DNA from: Pseudomonadota bacterium
GTDB lineage: Bacteria; Pseudomonadota; Gammaproteobacteria; Burkholderiales; Burkholderiaceae
DNA length: 7,447 nucleotides
Direction: 5' to 3'
NCBI GenBank assembly: GCA_023441105.1
Contig: JAEZQX010000215.1
Span: 1-7,447, forward strand
A model generated the notes under the pieces. The model had not been told where the DNA came from. It saw nothing but the letters and a program-made list of their open reading frames with translations, and did not search any database. The position numbers and the translations under genes were made by a program. Below are positions 1 through 7,447 of the stretch, in pieces (positions within the stretch are counted from its first letter, which is position 1; each line of letters starts with the position of its first letter).

Positions 1-9
1 AAGGGGGGT

Positions 10-1902
10 TCACACCACTATAGCGTCGTGCGCGCCGCTGCCCGGCGAAACCAGCAGCCCCGGATTCAGCTTCGACTGCCGCCACCAGGTATCGAAGTCC
101 GTTGCCGTCAGCGGGCGCGTGAAGTAGTAGCCCTGGACCATCTGGCAGCCCATCTTCTGCAGCGCCACCATCTCGTCGCGATTCTCCACGCCCTCGGCGG
201 TGGTGGTCAGGCCGAGCGCCGAGCCAAGCGCCACGATGCCGCGCACCACCATCAGCTGCTGCGGATTGATCTGCATCTCCTGGATGAACGACCGGTCGAT
301 CTTCAGGCAGTCGAGCGGCAGCTGCGTGAGGTAGGCGAGCGACGAATAGCCGGTGCCGAAATCGTCCAGCGCCAGACGCACGCCCAGGTCCTTGAGCGTG
401 CGCAGCGCGCTGAGCGCCTTCTCGATGTCCTGCATCACGTCGGATTCGGTCAGCTCGAGTGTCAGCGTGCTGGGCGGCAGCTGCGTCGCCTCCAGGGCCT
501 GGGTGACGGCGCGCGTGAGCGACGGTTGCACCAGGTGGCGCACGTTGATGTTGACCGACACGCTGGTCAGCCCCAGGCCGCGCAGCTGCCAGCGACGCAC
601 CTGCTGCAGCGCTTCGGAGATCGCCCATTCGCCCATGCGGAACACCAGCCCGTTTTCCTCGGCCAGCGGGATGAAGGACGCCGGGGTGATCAACTGGCCG
701 CCGCGCATCCAGCGCATCAGGGCCTCGGCGCCGGTGACCCGGCCGGTCTTGGCGTCGATGATCGGCTGGTAATGCAGCACCAGCTCGTTGCGATCCACGG
801 CCGAGTGCAGCGCCGCCTCGAGGTCGAAGTTGCTGCGCAGATGCTCGCCGAATTCCTCGCTGAACATCACCGCGGTGTTGCCGCCTTCGCGCTTGCCGAT
901 GCCCAGGGCCACGTCGGCCTTGGCGAGCAGCGCCTCGATGTTGCGACCGTGCGCCGGATAGATCGCCATGCCGATCGAGCAGCGCAGCAGCATCTCCAGG
1001 CCGTCGAAGGCGACCGGCTTCTTCAGGTGCGCGAAAGCGATATCGGCGGTCTTCTCGGCCGCGCTCTGCGACGGCAGGCTGGGAAACATCAGCGCGAATT
1101 CGTCGCCCGACAAGCGGCCGATGATGAGCCCGGGGCGATTGCCGGCGTCGATCGGCCCGCCGTCGGGCGACGGCAGCGGTGCCAGGTTGCGGAAGGCATG
1201 CCGCAGGCGCTGGCCGACCTCGACCAGCACCCGGTCGCCGCCCTTCTGCCCGAGGGAATCGTTGAGGCGCTTGAAGCGATCGACGTTGACCAGCAGGATG
1301 GCGGCGCAGAATCCCGGCGGTCGCGGCTGGCGCAGCGCCTCCTCGCCGAGCTGCAGGAACCCGGTACGGCTGGCAAGGCCGGTGAGCAGGTCGCGATGCG
1401 TCTGCTCGCGCAGGCTGCGCGCGCTCTCCTGCGCCACCGAGGCCATGTCCTTGACGCGATCGAGCTGCTGGCGGCTGTCGGCCAGCGCGGCCTGTGCCTT
1501 GGCCGCACTCACCAGGTGCAGCAGCCGCTCGGACAGCAATGTCCATTGCAACGACTTGAGGAAGTAATCGCTGACGCCGCACTGGAAGGCGCGATCAATC
1601 ATCGAATCGTCGTTGCGCCCGGACAGCATCACGATCGGCACGTGGCGTTCGCCGATCACTTCGCGCATCCGCCTGATCGCCTCGAAGCCGTCAGCATCCG
1701 GCAGCGCATCGTCCACCAGCACCGCTTCGGGGCTCAAGCGATTGAACAGCGGTACCGCCTTGGCCAGCGTGTCCGCCACCTGCACGTCGATGCCGCGCTC
1801 ACCGAGACCCACCGAGACGAGATGCTGCCAGGCTGGATCGTCCTCAATTAACAACACCTTGAGTGTCGCGCTTCCCGATCTCAGCAGAGAATCTGTATCC
1901 AA
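10..1902 (-). CDS. Response-regulator GGDEF-EAL protein (putative dual diguanylate cyclase / c-di-GMP phosphodiesterase)
   Basis: Cytoplasmic c-di-GMP signalling enzyme. Residues are counted from TTG 1902 and are approximate. A receiver domain (15-130) starts KVLLIEDD and has phosphoacceptor Asp64, Ser94 and Lys116, although the usual Lys-Pro reads Lys-Ser. A helical, probably coiled-coil linker (131-168) leads to a GGDEF domain with DLLTGLASR (about 171) and signature SGDEF (265-269). The RxxD inhibitory site is broken: Arg256 is present but the Asp position is Leu. The EAL domain (355-605) looks catalytically complete: QPI, EAL Glu393, VNIN, ELTE, DDFGTG, KID, AEGVE and QGYYF. By family knowledge both activities are plausible, with the direction set by phosphorylation from an unlinked kinase; no histidine kinase lies nearby. 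The frame extends upstream to GTG 2052, but that adds about 50 Arg/Trp-rich residues and almost reaches the divergent gene, so I prefer TTG 1902. Neither start has a clear ribosome binding site. No transmembrane segment is seen. Confidence 0.93.
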   Translation of the reverse strand: MDTDSLLRSGSATLKVLLIEDDPAWQHLVSVGLGERGIDVQVADTLAKAVPLFNRLSPEAVLVDDALPDADGFEAIRRMREVIGERHVPIVMLSGRNDDSMIDRAFQCGVSDYFLKSLQWTLLSERLLHLVSAAKAQAALADSRQQLDRVKDMASVAQESARSLREQTHRDLLTGLASRTGFLQLGEEALRQPRPPGFCAAILLVNVDRFKRLNDSLGQKGGDRVLVEVGQRLRHAFRNLAPLPSPDGGPIDAGNRPGLIIGRLSGDEFALMFPSLPSQSAAEKTADIAFAHLKKPVAFDGLEMLLRCSIGMAIYPAHGRNIEALLAKADVALGIGKREGGNTAVMFSEEFGEHLRSNFDLEAALHSAVDRNELVLHYQPIIDAKTGRVTGAEALMRWMRGGQLITPASFIPLAEENGLVFRMGEWAISEALQQVRRWQLRGLGLTSVSVNINVRHLVQPSLTRAVTQALEATQLPPSTLTLELTESDVMQDIEKALSALRTLKDLGVRLALDDFGTGYSSLAYLTQLPLDCLKIDRSFIQEMQINPQQLMVVRGIVALGSALGLTTTAEGVENRDEMVALQKMGCQMVQGYYFTRPLTATDFDTWWRQSKLNPGLLVSPGSGAHDAIVV

Positions 1903-2113
1903 GACGCTACTTATGTTTTGATCAACGGGCTGCCAGCGTTTGGTTAGTCGGGCGCGACCAAAAAACTGCAGGAGAAGGTGCGAAAAAGGGCGATAAGCCG
2001 GTCGGGTGGCCGAAGAGACTATTTTCCACCAATTGCGCCTTCGACACCCCACTATCGCCTGAATGCCACAAATGAATGATTGTTATCGGCCGGGGCCCGG
2101 TGCCCGGTCGGGC
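1903..2113. other. Divergent intergenic region between the c-di-GMP gene and the mipA-like gene
   Basis: This stretch lies between the preferred starts of two divergent genes and is visibly richer in A/T runs than the flanking coding DNA (for example around 1911-1924, 1961-1990 and 2070-2096). It must hold the control signals for at least the minus-strand gene and probably for the plus-strand gene set. I looked for paired -35/-10 hexamers and a sigma-54 GG/GC pair on both strands and found none good enough to place. If the longest frames on both strands were used (GTG 2052 minus, ATG 2063 plus), only 10 nt would remain, which argues that at least one of those starts is too far upstream. Confidence 0.45.
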
Positions 2114-3037
2114 ATGTATCCGGCTCGGCCCCCTTTTCCCAGACAGAGACTTCCCGGCGTGACTCCCGGCCGGTTGCTCCTCGCTTTCCTGCTCCTTGCT
2201 TGCCTGGATCCGGCGCCGGCGCTCGCCCAGTCCGGCACGACCCCCGGCACCCGCGTCATCGAGTTGCCCGATCCCGCCGACGACGAACCGGAAATCGACG
2301 AAGTGCGATTCACCTTCGGCATGCAGGGCAGCGTCTCTCCCACCTACTCCGGCTCGGACGAGACCGGCTATGCGCTGGCACCCGCCGCGCGCATCGTCTG
2401 GCGCGGCTATTCGATCAGCACGTCCAGCGTTTCCCGCGCCAGCACCGAGGCGGGCACCCGCAGTGCGGAAACCGGTGTGACGGGCCCGCTCTATCGCCGG
2501 CATGAATTCGCCTTCGGCTTCGGCGCCTCGATCAATCGCGGACGCGACATCGGCGAGGAGGATCGGGAGCGGGGCTTGAAGGACCTGCCGGGAACCCTGA
2601 TCGGGCGCATGCGGATGCGCTACTACATCAATCCCGACCTCGTGATCACCGCCACCCTCGTGGGCGACCTTCTCGGCAGGCAAGGACACCTCGAGCTGCC
2701 GATCGGCCTGGGCTGGCGTCATTCGCTGCGCGACGGGCTGCTGTTCCAGGCCGACGTCGGCATGACCTTCGTCAACGCGAAGGGGATGAGCAACAACTAC
2801 GGCATCGGTCCGGAAGAGCAGGCGGCGAGCGGCCTGCCGCTCTACGAGCCCGGCGCCGGCCTGCGCGAAGTCGCCGGCTCGGTCGGACTGGTGGGCGAGC
2901 CGTCGGAGCACTGGGTCTGGCTGGCGCGCATGAGCCTGGTCAAGCTGGTCGGCCCTGCGGCCGCCAGTCCGATCGTCAAGAAGACCTTCCAGCCGGCCCT
3001 GCTGGTGGGCTTCGCCTATCGCTTCACGCTGCATTGA
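2114..3037 (+). CDS. MipA/OmpV family outer-membrane protein
   Basis: Predicted outer-membrane beta-barrel of the MipA/OmpV family. In E. coli MipA was described as a scaffold linking the murein hydrolase MltA to PBP1B; OmpV relatives are porin-like surface proteins. From ATG 2114 the protein has a basic N-terminus, a hydrophobic core (RLLLAFLLLACL) and a signal peptidase I site ALA|Q at residues 38/39. The mature part shows family hallmarks: an early strand ending SPTYSGSDE, alternating strands such as MRMRYYINP, the segment AKGMSNNYGIGPEEQ followed by GLPLYEPGAGLREV, and a barrel-type end, FAYRFTLH. The start is uncertain: the frame continues up to ATG 2063, and GTG 2159 would give a compact 23-residue signal peptide. 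None has a strong ribosome binding site. It ends shortly before the TIM-barrel gene and may head the plus-strand transcript. A lipoprotein cleavage at the Cys in the leader is less likely. The ligand or partner is unknown. Confidence 0.85.
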   Translation: MYPARPPFPRQRLPGVTPGRLLLAFLLLACLDPAPALAQSGTTPGTRVIELPDPADDEPEIDEVRFTFGMQGSVSPTYSGSDETGYALAPAARIVWRGYSISTSSVSRASTEAGTRSAETGVTGPLYRRHEFAFGFGASINRGRDIGEEDRERGLKDLPGTLIGRMRMRYYINPDLVITATLVGDLLGRQGHLELPIGLGWRHSLRDGLLFQADVGMTFVNAKGMSNNYGIGPEEQAASGLPLYEPGAGLREVAGSVGLVGEPSEHWVWLARMSLVKLVGPAAASPIVKKTFQPALLVGFAYRFTLH

Positions 3038-3049
3038 CGGCGGCCGCCG
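3038..3049. repeat. 12-bp perfect palindrome CGGCGGCCGCCG
   Basis: Perfect 12-base inverted repeat directly after the mipA-like stop codon and immediately before the ATG at 3051. There is no following T-run, so it is not a recognisable terminator. In RNA it could pair and hide a start at 3051, which slightly favours the downstream start at 3093. Such palindromes also arise by chance in very GC-rich DNA. Confidence 0.4.
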
Positions 3050-3092
3050 CATGAAGCCCGCGCCGGCGCAGCCTTCGAAGAGCGGCAGTTCG

Positions 3093-3905
3093 ATGCGCCT
3101 CGGCGTCTCCAACCTGTTGTGGACCCAGGACCAGGACGAAGCGGTGGCGGACCTGCTGAACCGGCGAGGCATCGACGCGATCGACCTGGTCCCGACGCGC
3201 TACGTCGACGATGTCGCCGCCGTCGACACGGCGCGGTTGCATGGCATCCGGCGCTTCTGGGCGGCGCGCGGGATCGAGATCGTCGGCATGCAGTCGCTGC
3301 TTCATGCGACCACCGGGCTCGACATCTTCGGCGATGCGGAGGCGCGGCGGCGGACCGCCGAGCACCTGCATGCGGTGCTGCGCTTCGGCGCCGAGGTCGG
3401 CGCGCGGCAGATGGTCTTCGGCTCCTGGCGCAACCGCCGGCGCGGGGCGCTGGCGGCCGATGCGGCGCTGGAATCGGCAGCCGCGTTCTTCGGCGAGGTG
3501 GCGCTGCAGGCCGCCCGGCTCGGCGTGATCCTGACCATCGAGCCGATCAGCGCGCGCTACGGCAACGACTTCCTGCTCGACCATGACGAAGCGGCCCGAC
3601 TGGTGCAGCGGGTCGGACACGCCGCATTCCGATTGACACTGGACGTCGGCTGCATGGGCCTGGCCGGCGAGGATCCAGCCGTCGTCGTGCAGCGGCATGG
3701 CCACCTGGCGAGCCATGTGCAGCTGGCGGAATTCGAGCTGGCGCCGCTGCGCGCCGATAATGCGCTGCACGCTTCGGCCGGTGCGGCGCTGATGGCGGCG
3801 CTGCCCGGTCGTGTAGCATGTATCGAAGCACTGCAGCCGCCCGAAATGTCCGCCCTGGATGCCGTCGCGCGATGCCTGGATGTCGCGCAACGGCACTACC
3901 GCTGA
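3093..3905 (+). CDS. Sugar phosphate isomerase/epimerase-like TIM-barrel protein
   Basis: Member of the xylose isomerase-like TIM-barrel superfamily (AP endonuclease 2 fold), which covers sugar and inositol isomerases, epimerases and dehydratases using a divalent metal. From ATG 3093 the product is 270 aa, a normal family length. It opens on strand 1 (MRLGVSNLLW) and shows alternating strands and helices, including IDAIDLVP, GIEIVGMQSL, ARQMVFGSW, GVILTIEPI, FRLTLDVGC, SHVQLAEF and RVACIEAL. Likely metal ligands are the Glu of LTIEPI (about 150), the Asp of LDVGC (184), the His of SHVQL (208) and the Glu of CIEAL (245), the usual Glu/Asp/His/Glu set. An ATG at 3051 would add 14 proline-rich residues but sits against a palindrome with no Shine-Dalgarno; 3093 has a weak GAAGAG at 3077-3082. 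Position 46 nt upstream of the dehydrogenase pair suggests shared transcription. The substrate cannot be read from the sequence. Confidence 0.82.
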   Translation: MRLGVSNLLWTQDQDEAVADLLNRRGIDAIDLVPTRYVDDVAAVDTARLHGIRRFWAARGIEIVGMQSLLHATTGLDIFGDAEARRRTAEHLHAVLRFGAEVGARQMVFGSWRNRRRGALAADAALESAAAFFGEVALQAARLGVILTIEPISARYGNDFLLDHDEAARLVQRVGHAAFRLTLDVGCMGLAGEDPAVVVQRHGHLASHVQLAEFELAPLRADNALHASAGAALMAALPGRVACIEALQPPEMSALDAVARCLDVAQRHYR

Positions 3906-3937
3906 CCGGACGAGCCCGGCAGGCGCCCGAGACCGCT

Positions 3938-3942
3938 GGAGG
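3938..3942 (+). promoter_or_regulatory. Ribosome binding site GGAGG for the large acyl-CoA dehydrogenase subunit
   Basis: A canonical GGAGG ends 9 nt before ATG 3952. It is the only strong Shine-Dalgarno in the window and fixes the start of this gene, excluding the in-frame ATG at 3859, which lies inside the preceding gene. Confidence 0.8.
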
Positions 3943-3951
3943 ACACACCGG

Positions 3952-5127
<1,176 letters not shown>

Positions 5128-5187
5128 GGCCGGCTTCCAGACGATGTTCGGCCACCTGGTCGACCAACCCAAGCGGACGGCGGAACA

Positions 5188-6333
5188 ATGGACTTCGAAC
5201 TCAATGAAGAGCAGCGCCAGCTGAGCGATTCGCTGGAGCGCCTGCTCGCGCAGCAGTACGACATCGAACAACGCAAGGCGATCATTCAGTCGCAGGGCTC
5301 GTTCAGCCCCGCCATCTGGTCGAAGCTGGCAGACCTCGGGATCCTGTCGCTGCCGGTGTCCGAGGCCGCGGGCGGATTCGGCGGCGGCGCGGTGGACTTG
5401 ATGAGGCCCATGGGTCTCGCCGGCCAGGCGCTGCTGCTGGAGCCGCTGGTCGAACACCTGACGGCCAGCCGGCTGCTGGATCGCGCCTTGGCTGCGGACC
5501 CGGGGGGAGCCGGGCACGACGCGGGCAATAGCCTGCTGCAGCAGGCGATCGCGGGCGAAGCCCGGCTCGCCTGGGTACGCAGCATGGACGGCGACGACGG
5601 CGCTGCCTGTCGCGCGGAACGCGCGGCCGACGGTTGGCGACTCGCCGGTCGCCTGGCCAGCGTCCCTGGGGTGGATGGCGCGTCGCATCTGCTGGTCGCA
5701 ACCGGAAGGGGCAGTGACGCCGGCCTCTTCATCGTCGCGACGAGTACACCATCTGTAACCCTACGGCACGGCAGCGCACTGGACAATCGGCGGATTGCCG
5801 ACGTCGACTTTGAAAACGTCCAATTGCCGCCAAGCCAGCGCATCGCCAGCGGACCGGGCGCTGCGGCAGCCATCGAGGATGCAGCGGATTTCGGCAGCGC
5901 ATTGCTTTGCGCTGAAGCAGCAGGGTTGATCGACTACGCATGCCAGGCCACGCTCGAGTACCTCAAGACACGCAAGCAGTTCGGCGTGCCGATCGGCAGC
6001 TTCCAGGCTCTGCAGCACCGCATCGTGGACCTGTACGTCGACCTCGAGCAGGTCCGCTCCATGGCCGCCCTCGCCTGCTCCAAGTGCGACGCGGCGGCGG
6101 CCGGCCAGATCGGCGAAACCGAACGGATCAAGGCGGTGGCGGCCGCGCGGGTGCTGGTCGGCAAGGCGGCCACCAAGGTCGCGCAGGAGTCGGTGCAGCT
6201 GCATGGCGGGATGGGCATGGCGGAAGAGATGAAGATTTCGCACGCCTTCCGGCGCCTGACGGTGCTGGGGCGCCAGTTCGGCACGGTCGACTTCTTCCTC
6301 GACCGCTTCATCGCAGCGGACCGGTCGTTGTAG
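5188..6333 (+). CDS. Acyl-CoA dehydrogenase, small (partner) subunit of a heteromeric enzyme
   Basis: Partner of the preceding subunit, 381 aa. The N-terminal helical domain begins MDFELNEEQRQL. The central beta domain (about 125-220) is degenerate: the SEPGSGSD flavin loop is missing, with VRSMDGDDG near its place. The C-terminal helical domain is well kept, with YLKTRKQFGVPIGSFQALQH (258-277) and ESVQLHGGMGMAEEMKISHAF (334-354). In homotetrameric enzymes these motifs contact FAD across the dimer interface. There is no Glu at the Glu245-equivalent position, and the IYxG tail is absent. I infer that it supplies cofactor contacts to the large subunit and is not active alone, as in PimD and ChsE5-type subunits. 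It starts 60 nt after the large-subunit stop, with only a weak ribosome binding site (GGCGGA). Part of the degenerate beta domain (about 5740-5840) has more A/T-ending codons than its surroundings, as expected of a segment under looser constraint. Confidence 0.92.
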   Translation: MDFELNEEQRQLSDSLERLLAQQYDIEQRKAIIQSQGSFSPAIWSKLADLGILSLPVSEAAGGFGGGAVDLMRPMGLAGQALLLEPLVEHLTASRLLDRALAADPGGAGHDAGNSLLQQAIAGEARLAWVRSMDGDDGAACRAERAADGWRLAGRLASVPGVDGASHLLVATGRGSDAGLFIVATSTPSVTLRHGSALDNRRIADVDFENVQLPPSQRIASGPGAAAAIEDAADFGSALLCAEAAGLIDYACQATLEYLKTRKQFGVPIGSFQALQHRIVDLYVDLEQVRSMAALACSKCDAAAAGQIGETERIKAVAAARVLVGKAATKVAQESVQLHGGMGMAEEMKISHAFRRLTVLGRQFGTVDFFLDRFIAADRSL

Positions 6334-6388
6334 CACCTTCGCTGCCAGGCCAGGACCGGACCGCCTGCGCGACAGGGTCGGCAACGAG

Positions 6389-7447
6389 ATGAACTTCCAG
6401 TCCTGCGCCTACTGCACCCATCCGAATCCGGTCGGGAGCAACTACTGCAACCACTGCGGGGCGGCGCTGCATCTCAAGCCCTGCCGCCACTGCGGCGCGG
6501 TGGCCGTTGCCGACGCTCGCCAGTGCCCGGCCTGCAAGCGCGAGTTCCCGCATCGGCCCACGATCAGCGTCGAGATTCCCTGGGCCGCCACGCCGCAGGC
6601 GCCCGCCTACGATCCGCCCGTTGCCGGGGATGGCCCGCCGGCGGATGCCGGCCCGGAGCGGGCGGCAAGACCGACCGCGAGACCCACCGCGAGACCGGCC
6701 GCGAGGCCGATGTCCCGATCGCCATCACAACCGCCGGCGGCAACGCTTGGCGGCGATGCCGGTGGACTAGCGGCCAGTGCCGAGGTGCTGGCCGAAACCC
6801 AGCGACTCATCGAGAAGGCCAGCAGCCGCAGGCCACCGGCAGACCATCCGGAGCTGGTCTTTCCCGGCCACGGCGAGGACCACCGGCAGGAGCGCCGCGG
6901 AGTCGACCGCGCGCCCGAGGGCGACCTGGACGCCGGCCTGCAAGCCGGGGCTGAGGCCAGGGCCGACGCCGGTACCGAAACCGGTGCCGAAGACGGCCCG
7001 GACAGGGCGACGCGCAGCCGCTTCTCGCCGATGCCTGTCAACGACGTCTTCCTGACCGAGGAGCCGGCCGCCCTGCAGGTGATCGGTGTCGGGGAGGCCG
7101 ACGAAACCGCGGCCGGCGGCCGCTGGGCGCCGCTGGTCTTCCTCAGCCTGCTGGGCCTGGTGGCGGCGGTCGCGCTCATCTACCTCGTACGCTATGCCGG
7201 CGACAACGGCAGCGGGCCGACGCGCGAGATCGCGTCGCCTCACCGGCTGCTGCTGCCGGCGGCACGTCCCACCGCGCTTGAGACTGCCGCCGAGGAGCGG
7301 CCGCTGGAGGCGCCGGCGAGCGCCGGCACGCAGGCCGTGGTGGAGGCCTTCCAGTCCTTGCCTGCCGAGGAACCCGGCATCCTTCCGGTGCCGGTCCCGC
7401 CGACGGCAGCCGAACTAACGGCGGTGCCGGCGATGACGGCGCTGCCG
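6389..7447 (+). CDS. Zinc-ribbon, single-pass membrane protein of unknown function (3' end cut by the window)
   Basis: An open frame of 353 codons with no stop before the window end, so the C-terminus is missing. Residues 1-53 form two zinc ribbons from four CxxC pairs: Cys6/9, 20/23, 32/35 and 46/49, with the pattern NYCNHCGAAL. A long Pro/Ala/Arg/Glu-rich, probably disordered region follows (about 55-240), containing a tandem ARPT-type repeat near residues 94-107 and an Ala/Gly/Glu repeat near 190-205. One transmembrane helix lies at about 248-268 (APLVFLSLLGLVAAVALIYL). The rest is Ala/Pro/Glu-rich and would be periplasmic if the ribbons are cytoplasmic. The zinc ribbons suggest contact with a protein or nucleic acid partner; no enzymatic domain is visible. 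ATG 6389 is the only usable start after the preceding stop apart from a CTG at 6365. It lies 55 nt after the dehydrogenase gene and could share its transcript. The family is not recognised beyond the zinc-ribbon fold. Confidence 0.85.
   Translation, partial: MNFQSCAYCTHPNPVGSNYCNHCGAALHLKPCRHCGAVAVADARQCPACKREFPHRPTISVEIPWAATPQAPAYDPPVAGDGPPADAGPERAARPTARPTARPAARPMSRSPSQPPAATLGGDAGGLAASAEVLAETQRLIEKASSRRPPADHPELVFPGHGEDHRQERRGVDRAPEGDLDAGLQAGAEARADAGTETGAEDGPDRATRSRFSPMPVNDVFLTEEPAALQVIGVGEADETAAGGRWAPLVFLSLLGLVAAVALIYLVRYAGDNGSGPTREIASPHRLLLPAARPTALETAAEERPLEAPASAGTQAVVEAFQSLPAEEPGILPVPVPPTAAELTAVPAMTALP
6668..6709 (+). repeat. 12-bp in-frame tandem repeat (Ala-Arg-Pro-Thr units)
   Basis: About 3.5 copies of a 12-base unit reading AGA CCN RCC GCG, with small substitutions between copies, encode RPTA RPTA RPAA RP inside the linker of the zinc-ribbon protein. 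The unit length is a multiple of three, so copy-number change would lengthen or shorten the linker without shifting the frame. Confidence 0.75.
6968..6991 (+). repeat. Two-copy 12-bp in-frame repeat in the zinc-ribbon protein linker
   Basis: GCCGGTACCGAA is followed directly by ACCGGTGCCGAA, two near-identical 12-base units encoding AGTE and TGAE. They sit within a wider Ala/Gly/Glu/Asp-rich segment (about 6940-7000) that looks built from similar units. Confidence 0.55.

Noticed and set aside
28..1851. 607-codon plus-strand open frame opposite the GGDEF-EAL gene
   Set aside because: Its translation is rich in Arg, His, Gln and Leu without domain motifs. It is the mirror of a strongly GC-biased real gene whose domains are unmistakable.
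1918..1946. Possible sigma-70 promoter (TTGATC with a 17-nt spacer) towards the mipA-like gene
   Set aside because: The hexamer at the -10 position, TGGTTA, matches the consensus poorly, so it is not listed as a feature.
2159..2230. Lipoprotein signal (LLLAC) in the mipA-like leader
   Set aside because: The residue before Ala-Cys is Leu, an Arg lies close to the hydrophobic stretch, and a good signal peptidase I site ALA|Q follows. Family members are barrels, not lipoproteins.
1922..3172. 416-codon minus-strand open frame over the mipA-like gene
   Set aside because: It is antisense to a convincing beta-barrel gene with a signal peptide, and has no domain motif of its own.
3859..3951. Upstream in-frame extension of the large dehydrogenase subunit
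   Set aside because: It overlaps the end of the TIM-barrel gene. The strong GGAGG before ATG 3952 and the family-typical N-terminus MDLNYSADEAAF place the start at 3952.
6334..6388. Terminator between the small dehydrogenase subunit and the zinc-ribbon gene
   Set aside because: No stem followed by a T-run could be found in this 55-nt gap.
6507..7418. Several short plus- and minus-strand frames at the right end
   Set aside because: They are other-frame shadows of the 6389-to-end zinc-ribbon gene, which alone carries CxxC pairs and a membrane helix and stays open to the window edge.

Overview
The window is a GC-rich stretch typical of an environmental Gram-negative proteobacterium. The evidence is a MipA/OmpV-type outer-membrane protein with a signal peptide, a composite cyclic-di-GMP enzyme, and strong third-position G/C bias that produces very long antisense open frames. 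A gamma- or betaproteobacterium (for example a Nevskiales/Solimonadaceae-like lineage) would fit, but that assignment is a guess. I see no RNA gene, CRISPR array, insertion sequence, integrase, attachment site or phage gene.

Layout. One gene lies on the minus strand (10-1902): a REC-GGDEF-EAL protein that could both make and break down c-di-GMP. A divergent, comparatively AT-richer intergenic stretch (about 1903-2113) separates it from five plus-strand genes. These are a MipA/OmpV outer-membrane protein (2114-3037), a xylose-isomerase-like TIM-barrel protein (3093-3905), the two halves of a heteromeric acyl-CoA dehydrogenase (3952-5127 and 5188-6333), and a zinc-ribbon, single-membrane-span protein cut by the window end (6389 to beyond 7447). 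Gaps between the plus-strand genes are about 46-60 nt and no hairpin-plus-T-run terminator is visible, so they may be co-transcribed. Their functions do not form an obvious single pathway.

How the genes may work together. The two acyl-CoA dehydrogenase subunits are the clearest functional unit. The large one keeps the FAD and substrate loops and a candidate catalytic Glu245. The small one has lost those but keeps the RKQFG and QLHGG cofactor motifs that the large one lacks. This is the pattern of obligate alpha2beta2 enzymes such as the pimeloyl-CoA dehydrogenase PimC/PimD and the mycobacterial steroid side-chain enzymes. The TIM-barrel protein just upstream has a complete-looking Glu/Asp/His/Glu metal site and may act on a product or precursor of the same substrate, but nothing in the sequence fixes that substrate. 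The signalling gene and the zinc-ribbon protein have no visible mechanistic link to the dehydrogenase.

No clearly new defence, mobile or RNA system was found. The points most worth a second look are the split dehydrogenase next to an isomerase-like gene, the zinc-ribbon membrane protein with its repeat-built linker, and the I-site-lacking dual-domain c-di-GMP enzyme.
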